DNA from: Hydractinia symbiolongicarpus
Taxonomy: Eukaryota > Cnidaria > Hydrozoa > Anthoathecata > Hydractiniidae
Direction: 5' to 3'
NCBI RefSeq assembly: GCF_029227915.1
Contig: NC_079885.1
Span: forward strand, 11,459,001-11,523,000
Length of the DNA: 64,000 nt
This document shows positions 10,615 through 22,700 of this stretch, one piece after another. The notes below the pieces were generated by a model. The model did not search any database. It saw nothing but the letters and a program-made list of their open reading frames with translations, and had not been told where the DNA came from. The translations under genes were made by a program, and so were the position numbers. Position 1 is the first letter of the stretch, and the number at the start of each line of letters is the position of its first letter.

Positions 10615-13227
10615 ATATATAAATATATAAATAAAAATAAATATATAAATATAAATATAAATAATATAATAATAAATAAATAAAAATAAATTAATGAAAA
10701 TAAATACTACTAAAGAAAAAAACAAAAATCGAGTCAGAAAAACAAAACAGACCAAAGAATTTAGTTGGTACAAAATATTAGTCACAGAGCCAAAGTTTTA
10801 AACGCTTTATAGGAAAATCTACCTCAGCGACAAATTTTAATCATCATTAAGTGAAATATTTAGTAGGAAATAGGAAAAATAGGAAATAGGAAATATTAAA
10901 AAATCGTCTTAAAAAGTTTTCAGTATAGTAATATTAGTATAAAACCTGGCATTCTTTTTTTGTTTCAGCAAGCAGCATAATCAAGAACCTTTTAAAAATG
11001 GCTTTAGAAATTTATCCATTTGTATTTACGCGTTATTCTGCTATCCTGTCAGAACTTATAGAGCCGTATTACACACCCTTCCCACTTCTCACACTATTGG
11101 ACATTTATTAAACTTCCTTTTTAATTTAGATAAAAAAAAATGCTTATCCTTTCCTCGGATTGTTGTTCCACTGAGAAAAGTTTGTTTTTCTAAAAATAAC
11201 GTTTTGTGCTTTAATTACGACGGAAACACTTCACAAGCTTTGACTATAATAATATTTATTTTTTCCAAAATATTTTCTAAAATACGCGCGCAACCATCAG
11301 CTCTCCTCCACGGACACTGTTGACATAAGAGTACGCCTCAGCAGCAAAGAAAACACAACGGTGAAGTTTATATTTACCTAAACCCGTGCATGTTACGGTG
11401 TGTAAGAAAAAATTATTAATAAAATAAACAAGGCACGTACTTGATTATCCAAATTTTATTTAGCTAATTAAACAGTTTGTCAATATTTGTGATAGTGATA
11501 ATATGTTCAGTTTGCCACTTTTGTCGTTCGCTTCTTACATCAAATAGCAACGTCGGAATTCGTCGACACTTTTCATGAAAGAAATTTCTCTTTGATCTTC
11601 ATATTATGTTTATTCACAAGATATTTTCGCGGGCTTGTACACACGTTATATTTCAACACATTTCCCAAAGAAAGAAGTAACGTAAGTGATTGTATTCTTT
11701 ATTTCTTTTCTAAATTTTCAACTACCTTTCATATATATTTATTAGAACATTTATATTTGTTTTTATTATTAATATTAATTTTTTTACTCAGTATCGCTTG
11801 ATTTACGTGTAGGGCTCTTATTAGCCTGTAAAAGGCTATATCACACACTTTAGAGACCTGTGCACGCAGTTGGCGGAGTTCTAAACGGCTGGTGCCAAGA
11901 AAACCCATTGCAATAATTTGATACAATTTATTTGCGAAGAATTTTTAATATTTTGGTAAATCCCGTTTCTCATTTTATGCCCAAAATCAAAACAATCAAT
12001 AATACCAAACTATTTTAAGAAATTTCGTGTGTTGTTTATAGCCGCCATCCATCTTCTTTCATCAATATTTTTAGTTGCCAAGACTTAAAAACAAGATCGT
12101 TAAACATGTTAAAAATATTATAGTACACTACGTTAAATATTAATGAATGCTTTCTGTGAAAATAACACTGATGTGAAAAATTTTAACCGCGGTATTTGTA
12201 ATATGTTTGAAAGAAAAATAAAATCTTTGGTTATAAAAGAAAAATTGTTGGAGCAAAAATAACATTATTTGTTCTTTTGGTAAGGCAATGCTCCACAATC
12301 AACTTTAGCAAATTTAGCTAGACTTTCTAACCAGAAGTATCAATTTAATTTAAAAGAGCCTTATGTGGACGCTTTCAATGCAGAATTTAAGTGAGATTAT
12401 AGCGGACATCTTTCTATAGCGAATACCATTTTAAGGTCTCAATTTACATTACCCCTAAAACTGACCTCTTTACACCTCACCCTTTCTTTATCTCTTACAG
12501 TCAAAAAAAAAAAAATCAGATAAATAAAAAATATTGGAAAATAATAAGAATTGTCAATTTCGTTTTAAATGTTTGTCTGAAATTATGTTTGAGCAGAAAA
12601 GAATACTTTTATGAAAAAAATTTTCTGTAAAGATCGAATTGTTAAAATGTGCCACAAAGAACAAAATAAGCTTAAAATAATACCAACGGTTATCAGATAT
12701 TAGTACCTATAATATTATTGTCATAAAAAACTAGAAATTAGACCAAGTTAGGTTAAATCTTCCATATCTGATTCACTTTCCTACGCGTGCGCAATAGATT
12801 TAAGCCTGCATTCATTTTTTATTAAACCTTCTATTTTTTTTTTCACAAGTTTACTAAAAGGATGCAAACATTTTTAAACTATCTTGCATTCTGATTTTGT
12901 CAGATTGTGGTGTAAAAAGTGGCAGTCGCGCGCGATTAGGAAATGTCTTTGCATAGCAACCCGTGGTTGCTTTTTTTGTAAGGACGACGGTTAAATATTT
13001 TTTTTTGTTAGCAACTTGTTAAGCTCGCTCTAAAAATAGAATAGTTGACTTTACACTCTTCATCGGTGTGCTTTTTTTGTATACTGTCACGTCTGTAATA
13101 TTAATTTATCGTTTCGTATTTCAGTTTTTGATTAGTTTTATACTGTGTTTTTTATGTAGTAAAGCAATTCAAGGTATTACTTGATTTCTCGCTTAGAAAA
13201 TTGCTCTGAATCTGGAAATGCTACATC
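9830..13227. other. Intergenic region, no gene recognised
   Basis: AT-rich DNA with scattered low-complexity tracts. Short frames exist but none shows a domain, convincing codon use or splice context. Apart from the TAAA microsatellite nothing can be named. Confidence 0.5.
10571..10692. repeat. (TAAA)n microsatellite with TATAAA interruptions
   Basis: About 120 bases of AAATA/TAAA tetranucleotide repeats. It generates a spurious minus-strand frame rich in Phe, Tyr and Ile. Confidence 0.9.
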
Positions 13228-14844
13228 ATGTCTGCCATTATTGATTCCAACAGTGGTCGGAATTTTTTCTTCAGTGATAATTCAACGGGTGGTAAATATT
13301 GCGCAGGTCGGTTCGGTTCGAGTGGTATACGTAACAGACGAGACTTGTTTAACGTGAATTGCAATATTGTGCGAAATAAGGACGGTCATTACATAAACTC
13401 GACGAAAGGTTTGTATGGCCGTCTGAAGAGAGAAAATCGCTTGTTAGCTGCAGCCGAGCAAACCTCCTTTCCTTCTTGGCTATCGATGGGTGGAAAAGAT
13501 GTTTCGACGTTAAAGCGAGTCCATACTTTAATTCAAGGAGCAAGAAATGACAAAACTGAACCCAGGGTGAACTACAGCAACACTCAAAAATCGGGGAAGA
13601 ATCGCATCGGCTTTCATAATTCAGGTGAAAATTCAAGCATACCAATACCTAACTCTGCTCGCCGTGAAAATCAAAACAGAACAAATTCAGTATTATCAAC
13701 AGAAAACTACCGACATGCACTGAAGAGACTGGGTCCAAAGTATGTTCGAAGTAGCAGTGACAGCGAGGTCATGCTGCTTTTTGCTAACAGACACAGTTCC
13801 ATTGAAAGAAATGACATTAATAGCGACTGCGAAGCGAATTTTAAAAGCAAATCACACAAAGCGCAGCATAGTTGCAATAATTGCTCCAGTTCTAAAACAA
13901 AAAGCAGAAATAATTCTACATCGCGATGTAAAGTTAAAAGTCCCAGTCATTATAAAGGGAAAAAACAAGGAACCTATATGGCATGTTATGACCCTCATAT
14001 TACTGCTTTAAAACCCAAGGCACAAAGTAGATCCAGGTCTCTATACTTGTTAAATGATGAACTGTCGAAAAATAAACTGCGAGCTCGTTTACACAACTCC
14101 ATAAATAGTAAAGAGAAAGAGGACTCGATAACCCAGTTCGAAGTATTTTTATCTAAACATGATCAACATTTGGAATCAGAGTCAAACCTATCGAACTTAC
14201 GAGAAGGTAAAAACTATTTACCAACCATAAAAAATGGTCGCAAGATAAGTATTGCCAAAGCTTATTCTTTTAATGGTCGACAAAAAACAAACGATACTGC
14301 CGACAAAACGGAATATTTAGCCGTGCCAAACCAGACAAGCCGTTCAAGCGAAAATTTATCAGGAAATGTGACTGGTTCATCGGATTCGGAAAGCAGTGTG
14401 GTCTCGGTAAAAACTTCAATACATAAACAAAGAGCGAAGCAAAATTATAGGAAAGGAATTACGGGTGACCAAAAGGAATACAGTCGGATTAGAGCCCATT
14501 CTTCTTTTGAAGGAGCCTCGGAAAAACATCTCCTAAGCTTAGAAAGAAAATACGCTCGAGCGCGGAAATTTACATCCAGAAGCAAATGTTCGATATCGTC
14601 AGATTCATCTGAAGACCTCTTAGAAACCACTGAAATCCACGAAGCAGTGAAAAAAGGTGATGGTGCGAAACTTAAAGAGTTGATCGCCAGTGGCGGGAAT
14701 GTGAACGCTTGTGATGAGTTTGGTCTTCCACCATTTCATTACGCAACAATAAATGCGCAGGATGATCTCATAGCGATACTGTTGATTGGTGGAGCTGACA
14801 TAAAAGAATATTTTCGAAAACGGCGTGTAAAATATTTTCGGTAA
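13228..14844 (+). CDS. Serine-rich ankyrin-repeat protein, function unknown
   Basis: Single open frame of 538 aa. About 460 residues are hydrophilic and low-complexity, rich in Ser, Asn, Lys and Arg, with no recognisable domain. The C-terminus carries two ankyrin repeats at about residues 470-530: one starting EIHEAVKKGDGAKLKELI followed by NVNACDEFGLPPFHYA, the second DDLIAILLIGGADI. This resembles cytoplasmic scaffold or phosphatase-regulator proteins with a short C-terminal ankyrin pair, but an orthologue is not claimed. The start is the first ATG in the frame. The last codons overlap a possible splice donor (CGGTAAAG at 14839), so a longer spliced form cannot be excluded. A poly(A) signal follows at 15009. 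Confidence 0.7.
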   Translation: MSAIIDSNSGRNFFFSDNSTGGKYCAGRFGSSGIRNRRDLFNVNCNIVRNKDGHYINSTKGLYGRLKRENRLLAAAEQTSFPSWLSMGGKDVSTLKRVHTLIQGARNDKTEPRVNYSNTQKSGKNRIGFHNSGENSSIPIPNSARRENQNRTNSVLSTENYRHALKRLGPKYVRSSSDSEVMLLFANRHSSIERNDINSDCEANFKSKSHKAQHSCNNCSSSKTKSRNNSTSRCKVKSPSHYKGKKQGTYMACYDPHITALKPKAQSRSRSLYLLNDELSKNKLRARLHNSINSKEKEDSITQFEVFLSKHDQHLESESNLSNLREGKNYLPTIKNGRKISIAKAYSFNGRQKTNDTADKTEYLAVPNQTSRSSENLSGNVTGSSDSESSVVSVKTSIHKQRAKQNYRKGITGDQKEYSRIRAHSSFEGASEKHLLSLERKYARARKFTSRSKCSISSDSSEDLLETTEIHEAVKKGDGAKLKELIASGGNVNACDEFGLPPFHYATINAQDDLIAILLIGGADIKEYFRKRRVKYFR

Positions 14845-14948
14845 AGTTTACAATGTTCTTTTTTACTTTCTCGGTAATCATGGGTGATGTTGCCTACGAC
14901 ATGCCTATTGTCCAGTCAAAATGTCCATTCAGAATGTTCCTGATTTCG

Positions 14949-14992
14949 TTTTTGCCAACGTGTAAACATGGATATTTACACGTTGGCAAAAA
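14949..14992 (+). other. Perfect 18-bp hairpin in the 3' region of the ankyrin gene
   Basis: TTTTTGCCAACGTGTAAA (14949-14966) is followed, after an 8-base loop, by its exact reverse complement at 14975-14992. It lies between the stop codon and the AATAAA, so it would be in the 3' UTR. Confidence 0.8.
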
Positions 14993-15008
14993 AAACACGG
15001 AATGTTTA

Positions 15009-15014
15009 AATAAA
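15009..15014 (+). promoter_or_regulatory. Candidate poly(A) signal of the ankyrin gene
   Basis: AATAAA about 165 bases after the stop codon and just after the hairpin. Confidence 0.5.
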
Positions 15015-15218
15015 GCCAGTTTAGTTTTATATTTTGAACCAGCTATTTATATTTTTACAAAATAATACAAAAAAAAAAGAAAAAAAGAAAGAATGACTTA
15101 TGTATTTTTAGCAAAAGCTGCGAATTGTTGCAGTGAAACCGAACTTGTTATTTATTTTTATTTTGTTATTTTTTTATAAACTTTGACTCTGTAAAAGACG
15201 GCTCTACCAGGGTGTCCT

Positions 15219-15316
15219 CCAACCTTGTACCCAGGGTCTTGTGTCCCCTAAGCCGTTATTACGGAGTGACAGATCAACTTCATCAACAAGGCAAAATGCT
15301 CTGGGAACGAGGTTGG
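15219..15316. mobile_element. Small MITE with CCAACCT...AGGTTGG termini
   Basis: The left end CCAACCTTGTACCCAGGG (15219-15236) and the right end 15299-15316 are inverted repeats with a few mismatches. Flanks GTGTCCT and GTGTCTT look like a 7-8 bp target duplication with one difference, as expected for hAT-type MITEs. A related copy is at 34482-34570. Confidence 0.7.
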
Positions 15317-15724
15317 GTGTCTTTCAATTCTTTTTTCACAATTTCAATGCTTTCAAGGTTGTTCTCCGAAGAATGGTTAATATTCAAAAGATCTCCTGAT
15401 ATGATTAAGGTTTTCAAGGTCTGTCAGACATAAACAAGATTGAACTTTCACCTTAGTATTTTCGTGTTGGGTGTACTTGAGATAATCACGTCGGTATAGG
15501 AAGATACGTGACAGATTTGACAGCGTGATCAGGTAGCGATATTGGTTCTTATCACGTCAACGTTTTTGGTCTGTTATTATGTGTTACAGTTCTGCTAAAA
15601 ATATATCAAGACAAAAAAGAAAAATTTGTTCCCACCAGAATAATTATATTTTTTTTGATATTCACGCATTTTCAATGTTTACATCGGACTTAAGCCACAG
15701 GACATGACAATTTTTTCATCGATG

Positions 15725-15746
15725 GTAACAAAATTAATTTTGTTAC
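15725..15746. repeat. Perfect 22-bp palindrome
   Basis: GTAACAAAATT followed directly by its reverse complement. The right half continues as TTTGTTACTATCGCC, and TTTGTTACTATCGCC recurs near 15939, so these may be parts of a degraded element. Confidence 0.6.
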
Positions 15747-15749
15747 TAT

Positions 15750-16698
15750 CGCCCTCAAATTTTATTTTGTCGCCGCATCTGTGCTACAACATTGCTTACT
15801 CATCAAAATTGCTGCATTGTGATTGGTCGCACGTAAAAGTGTTGCATTTTGTTACTGGCAACAAAGATAACGTTGCTACAATTCCGGTCAAAATATATTG
15901 GCAGCAAGCTGCAAAAAGTGTAGTATAATCCTTTCCTATTTGTTACTATCGCCTGAACATATTGTCTCGTGTCCACCGTGGCTTTCGAATCTTTTTTTAG
16001 ATAGACAGAAAGTAGTCAGATACAAAATCTCATAAGCTGTAACTCCTTGTTTCCGAATTTTGTCCAAAATTGTTAGCTGTACTCACAGGCAGAATACTAG
16101 ACATTGTTTCATTATGGTCAGTGTTTTCTTCTTACATTTTGGTATTAGTTAAAGTCCTGCGCATAAAGTTAATCATTTCGAAAAAACATTTATTGTAAAA
16201 AAAGAAGAAATTTTCATAAACAAGTATTCTATAAACCTGTTTTTCTGAGTTAGCTGATCTGCATGAAAATAAGGTACCGTACTTTCTCTATTAACTGCCC
16301 TGGCGCTTACTTTGTTCTGACATTTAGGTGGCGGTTATTAGAGGGGATGTTTAAACGAGGGGGTCAGTTATAACAAATTTTGTTTTTAACATGGGTGTCA
16401 TGCCGCTATCTACTAGGGAAGTGATATTGATCCATGATAAAATCAAAGCTACCCGACCTGGCGTAAATGTTGTCTATATTATTCATTATACATTCCAGCA
16501 AAAATTCTGAAAAGATACAGGGAAAAGTCAAGTGTTATTTTCTAATTAAATTTTCCTGCATTTTACATAAAACAAAAAATAATTAACATAGAATGGAAAC
16601 AAGAACGACAACATTCTTTAGATGTCATTTTCACGTCACGCCGCGAAAACAAACGACAACACTCCTTAGACGTTATTATCACGCTGTGTACATCGTAG
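15750..16698. other. Intergenic region downstream of CNOT10 and the ankyrin gene
   Basis: Between the convergent 3' ends of the ankyrin gene and CNOT10. Apart from the TTTGTTACTATCGCC recurrence, no gene or named element is seen. Confidence 0.4.
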
Positions 16699-16704
16699 TT
16701 TATT
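16699..16704 (-). promoter_or_regulatory. Candidate poly(A) signal of CNOT10
   Basis: TTTATT on the plus strand (AATAAA on minus), about 54 bases past the CNOT10 stop codon at 16758. It supports 16758 as the true end of the gene. Confidence 0.6.
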
Positions 16705-16757
16705 GCAGCACAGCAAAGACGTCTATCGCACGACTGCATATCAACATTGAAAGCCAA

Positions 16758-19700
16758 CTACCTGTTCTCCAGTCCACCTTGAAAGCCAACCGGTTGTTGC
16801 AAATTCGCAGAATATCCGATAGGGGGTTGGACACCAGGCGGGAACCCAATAGGTGGTTGTATATTGTTTTGAAATCCAGTTGGTGGCTGAACAACATTAG
16901 AAAAGCCAGAAGATTGCGTGTTCGGTAAGAACGTGCCAGTGGGTGGTGCAGCTGCTTGTAAACCAACCATAGACCGCATTTGTTGCTGCATGAGAGACAT
17001 CTGCTGCATGTCGGACATTGCTCTAGCTGCTTCCACACGATCAATTAGGCGACCAGATGGAATGATCTCGCTCCGTTTAATAAGGTTTAAAGCCGACGAA
17101 GTTTGACCTATAAGAAAGGTTAAATCAATGGTGTCACTTTAAAAAACACCCAGTCCGGTCTGTGAACGGTTGGCGCTAGGAAGGGCATCCAGCTGTAAAA
17201 CAATGCCAAAACTCTTTATTAATGGCCGTAAGAATAGTTGATCAGACAAACTGCGTAAACGGGGCTGGAACTCTAAGGAGTGAAGGTGTCGCGCACGGTA
17301 GGACAGATGTCAGATGTGAGCATCGTCAGACCGTTACCCAGCTATCACATCACAAGGTAGATAACACTAGGTTGAGGATGGCTAGTGTAAATGTTGGTAC
17401 TCTGAGAGGTAGAGCAGGTGAAGTAGTTGAAATGTTAGAACGTAGATCTGTTGATATGTGTTGTGTTCAGGAAGTTAGGTGGAGAGGAGCTTCAGTGAGA
17501 TTTGTGGAAGGTAGGAGGGCAAGGTATAAGCTTTTTTGGATTGGTAATAGTGATGGATATGGAGGGGTTGGCATATTCGTTGCGGAGAAGTGGGTAGAAA
17601 AAGTAATAGATGTTATGCGTGTTAATAGTCGTATTATAGTGATAAAGTTTTTGATAGGTAATAGGATTGTCACTTTTCTGTCAGTTTATGCTCCACAGTG
17701 TGGACTCAGTGAGGAAGATAAAGATAAGTTTTATGATGAGTTAATAGCAGTCACATCAAAGTTTGGAGACACTGAACTTGTCATGGTGGGCGGCGACTTT
17801 AATGGTCATGTTGGGAAGTCATCTGAAGGTTATAGAGGTGTGCATGGAGGCTATGGATTTGGGAGCAGAAATAAGGAAGGGGAGAGATTGCTTGAGTTTG
17901 GAATGGCAACGGACATGGTGGTTTGCAACACATCATTCAGTAAGAGACAGAGTAGGCTGATAACATATGAGTCAGGTGGTTGTAAGACACAGATAGATTA
18001 CTTTTTGGTTAGAAAGTCAGACAAGAAAGTGGTAAAGGACGTGAAAGTTATATCGGGGGAAGAGTGTGTTTCCCAGCATAGGTTGCTGGTTTGTGATATT
18101 ATCTTGAAGAGTGTTAAAGAAGCCAAGGTAAAGTACAGGCCCCGTCGAAAAGTCTGGAAGCTAAAGGAAGAGATTGTAGCAAGACAATTTAGTGCAAAAG
18201 TTCAGCAGTTAGCCTACAATAGTCAATGTGATAGTGACAATGTTGAAAGTACTTGGACTACTTTGAAGAATTGTCTTCTAGAAGCTTCTGATGATACCTG
18301 TGGGTGGACGAAAGGACCAGCTAGACATAGACAGACCTGGTGGTGGAATAATGAGGTTGACCAGTGTATAAAGGAAAAGAGGTAACTTTGGAAAGAGTGG
18401 AAGTCAGGTGGTAGTAAAAATATTTACTTAGAAGCTAAGCGTCGCGCTCGTACAGCAGTGTATAAGGCAAAATCAGAAGCAGAGAGAAACAGATTTGCAG
18501 ATGTGTTAAGAAGGGAAGACCAGCGCAATGAGGTATTCAAGATAGCAAAGCAAATGAAGAAGACTAATCAAGATATTGTAGGTGAGAAGTGTATACGTAA
18601 TGATGAAGGTGTTTTGGCTAGCACAGAGGAGGAGAAAAGGGTAGCTTGGAAGAATCATTATCAGAGGTTGCTTAACACTGAGTTTGATTGGGACGAGGAT
18701 AATTTGTCTGATGATGATGTCGTAGAAGGGCCAGCTATGCAGATCAAGACAGAATGGGTAGTGGAGGCTATTAGGAAATTGAAGATTGGCAAGGCTGCAG
18801 GAGTATCAGGTATTGTTGCAGAGATGGTAAAAGCATCTGGATATATTGGAGTTGAGCTTATTACAAGTCTTGCTAACCAGATTATAAAGGATGGTGCTAT
18901 TCCGAGTGAGTGGCAGTCGAGTGTAATAGTGAACTGTTTCAAGGGCAAGGGTGATGCATTAGAAAGGGGTAACTATAGAGGTTTGAAGTTGGTTGATCAA
19001 GTAATGAAAGTTATTGAAAGAGTGATTGATAAGTTACTTAGAGAAAGAATTGATATAGATAAGATGAAATTTGGTTTTGTTCCAGGGCGTGGCACTACAG
19101 ATGCAATATTTTTACTCAGACAGCTTCAGGAAAAGTATTTAGGAAAGAGAAAGAATCTCTATTTTGCCTTTGTAGATTTAGAGAAAGCTTTTGATAGAGT
19201 GCCACGTAAAGTTATTTGGTGGGCTATGAGAAAATTAGGTGGATGAGTGGCTAGTTACGATGGTTCAGTCTATGTACAGCAATGCTAGAAGTCGTGTCAG
19301 GATTAATTATTCACTTAGTGATGAATTTAGTGTAAATGTTGGTGTACATCAGGGTTCTGTACTTAGTCCTTTGTTGTTTATTCTAGTCTTAGAAGCGCTG
19401 TCGATGGAGTTCAGAACAGGTTGTCCATGGGAGTTATTGTATGCAGATGATTTGGTTCTCATAGCAGAGTCGATGGAAGAATTAGTTGAAAAGTTTGAGA
19501 AGTGGAAGAAAGGACTAGAAGAGAAAGGGCTGAAGGTAAACACAGCAAAGTCTAAAGTCATGATAAGTAGCATTGCAGCCAAGTGTGACCTTGTAGTTGG
19601 AAAGTGGCCTTGTGGAGTTTGCAGGAAAGGGGTTGGTAGTAACTCAATTTTTTGTCAGACTTGCAAGCATTGGGTACATAAGAAGTGCAGTAGTATTAGT

Positions 19701-22700
19701 GGAAGGTTAAGAGCTGACATACAGTTTGTATGCAAGCGTTGCAAAGGTGAGATTATAGAGAATGAAGTATTTCCAGCTTTAATGATGTACAACAGTGGCT
19801 CGTTAGAGATAGTTAAGAACTTCTGTTACTTAGGTGATACGTTGGGCAGTGAAGGGGGTGTTGGAAGAAGTGTTACTTGCAGGATAGGTTCTGCTTGGAA
19901 AAAGTTTAGAGAGTTACTTCCTTTATTGACTAGCAGAGTCCTGTCAATTGAGGTAAAAGGTAGGTTGTATGAGCCCTGTGTAAGAAGTGTTATGTTGTAT
20001 GGTAGTGAGACATGGGCAGTGAAGCAGGAAGATCTTGACCGTTTAGAAAGGAATGATATGAGAATGGTTAGGTGGATGTGTAATGCCAGTCTCAGAGACA
20101 GAAAGAGTTCAGATGAGCTAAGAAGCAGGCTAAGTCTCCGTAGAATTAAAGATGTTATCCATATAAGAAGATTGAATTGGCTGGGGCACTTGGAAAGAAT
20201 GGAGGAGGATAATTGGGTAAGAAAGTGTAGAGACTTGATAGTTCCTGGGGCAAAGCCCAGAGGCAGACCGAGAAAGACTTGGCAGGAGGTTATAAGGACA
20301 GACTTGATAAAGAGGAAGTTGAGTTTAGATCTAACACAGTCTAGATCAGATTGGAAGAGGGTCATTAATATACCCCGTCCAACCCATGCTAGCATGGAAA
20401 ACGGACGTTAAGCCGAGAATGATGATAATGATGATGAACGCTTGAACATGTGTTTTAAAGACGCTTTGTGATTTAAAGAGATATGTTGTAAACAGGCTTA
20501 TAAACATAACTAACACACATTATACACACTAATATATAGATACCGTACTGTTTTTGTCACCTACCCATCTGTAAATCGCAGTACACTGACAATAAAATTG
20601 CGTGCGTTTTCGCATACATAGGTATGTCCGGTGCCACAATCTAAAAAAGTTACAGATACATACCAGGAGTAAATAATAAAAAGGTTTTATTTAAGCGCTT
20701 GTTTAGTTTACTTGTTGTTATCTAAATGACTTTTCACGACTTTTATTTATGAAATAATTTTCGCGAAATTTTTTTTTGCGAATCAGAACGAGAACTCGAA
20801 AAATTTAATTCCCTAAAAGTAATGATTTTAATTTAACGAATTTCCAAGTATGTAGGTTGCTTATAAATACAAAAAGCGCTCCAACCCGACATGAGAAAAA
20901 AAGTGAAATAAAGGAAAATACATCGTCAACAAATTTCGTAATTAAAGAACAAAAAAATTTGAAATCGCGAACTACACAACATCTAAGATATCCTCAATAA
21001 CACATAAATTTAATTCCAACTATTTACCCTGACGTTCCTTTGCAATTTTCTACCTATAAGCGTTACAACCTTAACAAAACTTTCAAACAAAACACGTTTT
21101 TGTAGTGTTATAGTCCTGTCTGATAAACACAATGGAAAACAGACTTTAAAATATTTTTTTACCTACCTGTCTAAGCATTTGTTTACACTTATCATACGCT
21201 GCTCTCAAACAATAAGCACTTGCAACATTTAACGCCATCAAAGCTCTCCCTTCAGTTAAGTTATTCGGAAAAGCATTCGCTAAAGAAAAAAGAAAAGGCT
21301 GTCCTTTACAAAAACCACCAAGTTTTTTTGTCAACACAGCATGCTGAAATAAATGAGAATTGAGACAACTGTTAAGAGATACCTTAAGCCTAAGTTTTTG
21401 AAAAGTTATTAATCCCAGTTAATGAAAATGCTCGAAAAAAAACCCTTTAATACTTTAAGCTAGTACTCCTACTTTTTCCCCTTATTCTTGTTCAAAGTAA
21501 ACCCTTCGTTATTTGTATATACTTCAAGGGTAGAAACTTTAGCAGGAAACTTTCGTGTTTTCGCGTTTTTTGGCCCTCTTTCGCAAACGTTTTTTTAATT
21601 CAAACCAGCAAAACGCAAAAGTTTTTTCGTGCGAAATCATAGCCAATTTAAAAACGCAAAAGTTTTTTCACGCAAAAATTTTTTTTTCCAAGCAAATTTA
21701 GGGCCCTTCCTGAAATTCGTTGTTATTATGACACACGGATGGATATTATATTTATTTTTTGCTCATTCGCAAAAGTTTTTCACGCGAAAATAACCTTTTT
21801 TTCGATTCGCAAACGTTTTTTTCGCAAAATTTGGTCCAAAAATCGCGAAACACGAAAGTTATGGAATAAACTTTCGCGTTTTTTTAATGCACAAAAGTTT
21901 CTGCCTGCGAAGTTTCTACCTTTAATTTAACCTCTCGTTTGCATCAAAAAGCTTGACAGGCCTTGCACCTTTCAAATTTTTATCTTGATGTAAAAAAAAA
22001 ATTTTCATCAATTTTTGCCTGCTTTGTAACAATAATTTTGCAAATGGCGCGACTCACGAAAACAACAAAATAATTTTAAAGAAATAACAGCTGGTTGTTG
22101 ATTTAAAACATGTCGTAAAATTATTTTTTTTTAGAATTTCAACTGCTTAGACGTAAAGTTGATAGAATATTCAATCTATTGTCTATAAACATGAAAAAAA
22201 AGGCTAGCATTATTTTTTATCTTATACACAGTCCATAAAACGTCACTTTTCGCAAATTCGCTTTAGATAGCTGGCGGAAACCGTCCTCAATTTCGCGGAA
22301 TGAGTATTTTAGAGTAAAATAAAAATTGATGTAATAATAACAACATTCTTTTGCAGCTACCATACGGGTGGTAGCTGCAAAAGGGACAGGTGAATACTCG
22401 TGAATATCTCATTTTTTTTTTCAATGTGGACAACAGAATTCTAAAAACATGGTCAAAAAGTGTGAGATTTTAAAACAACACAAAAAATCATTCTCTAATG
22501 AAAATTATCTTTAAATGAAAACATTTTTCTAACTAGTTATATGGTTAAATCAAGTAATTATGCATCATAAAACATGTTAAACAATTTTTTAACATATTCA
22601 TAGATGATTGAAATGTTTCAGGTGTTTAATACATCCAAGTCTTCTGTATTGTACCACTCCTTTTAAGTGGAATATATATCTTACGAACTGATAAAATACT

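Noticed and set aside
10381-10785. 134-codon minus-strand frame
   Set aside because: Produced by the TAAA microsatellite; the protein is almost only Phe, Ile, Tyr and Leu.
16593-16928. Plus-strand frame of 111 codons
   Set aside because: Antisense shadow of the last CNOT10 exon.
21146-21337. 63-codon minus-strand frame as a complete CNOT10 exon
   Set aside because: The first part (before 21279) is an intron ending in TTTCTTTAG, and the last codons read past a GTAGGT donor; the exon is 21167-21279.
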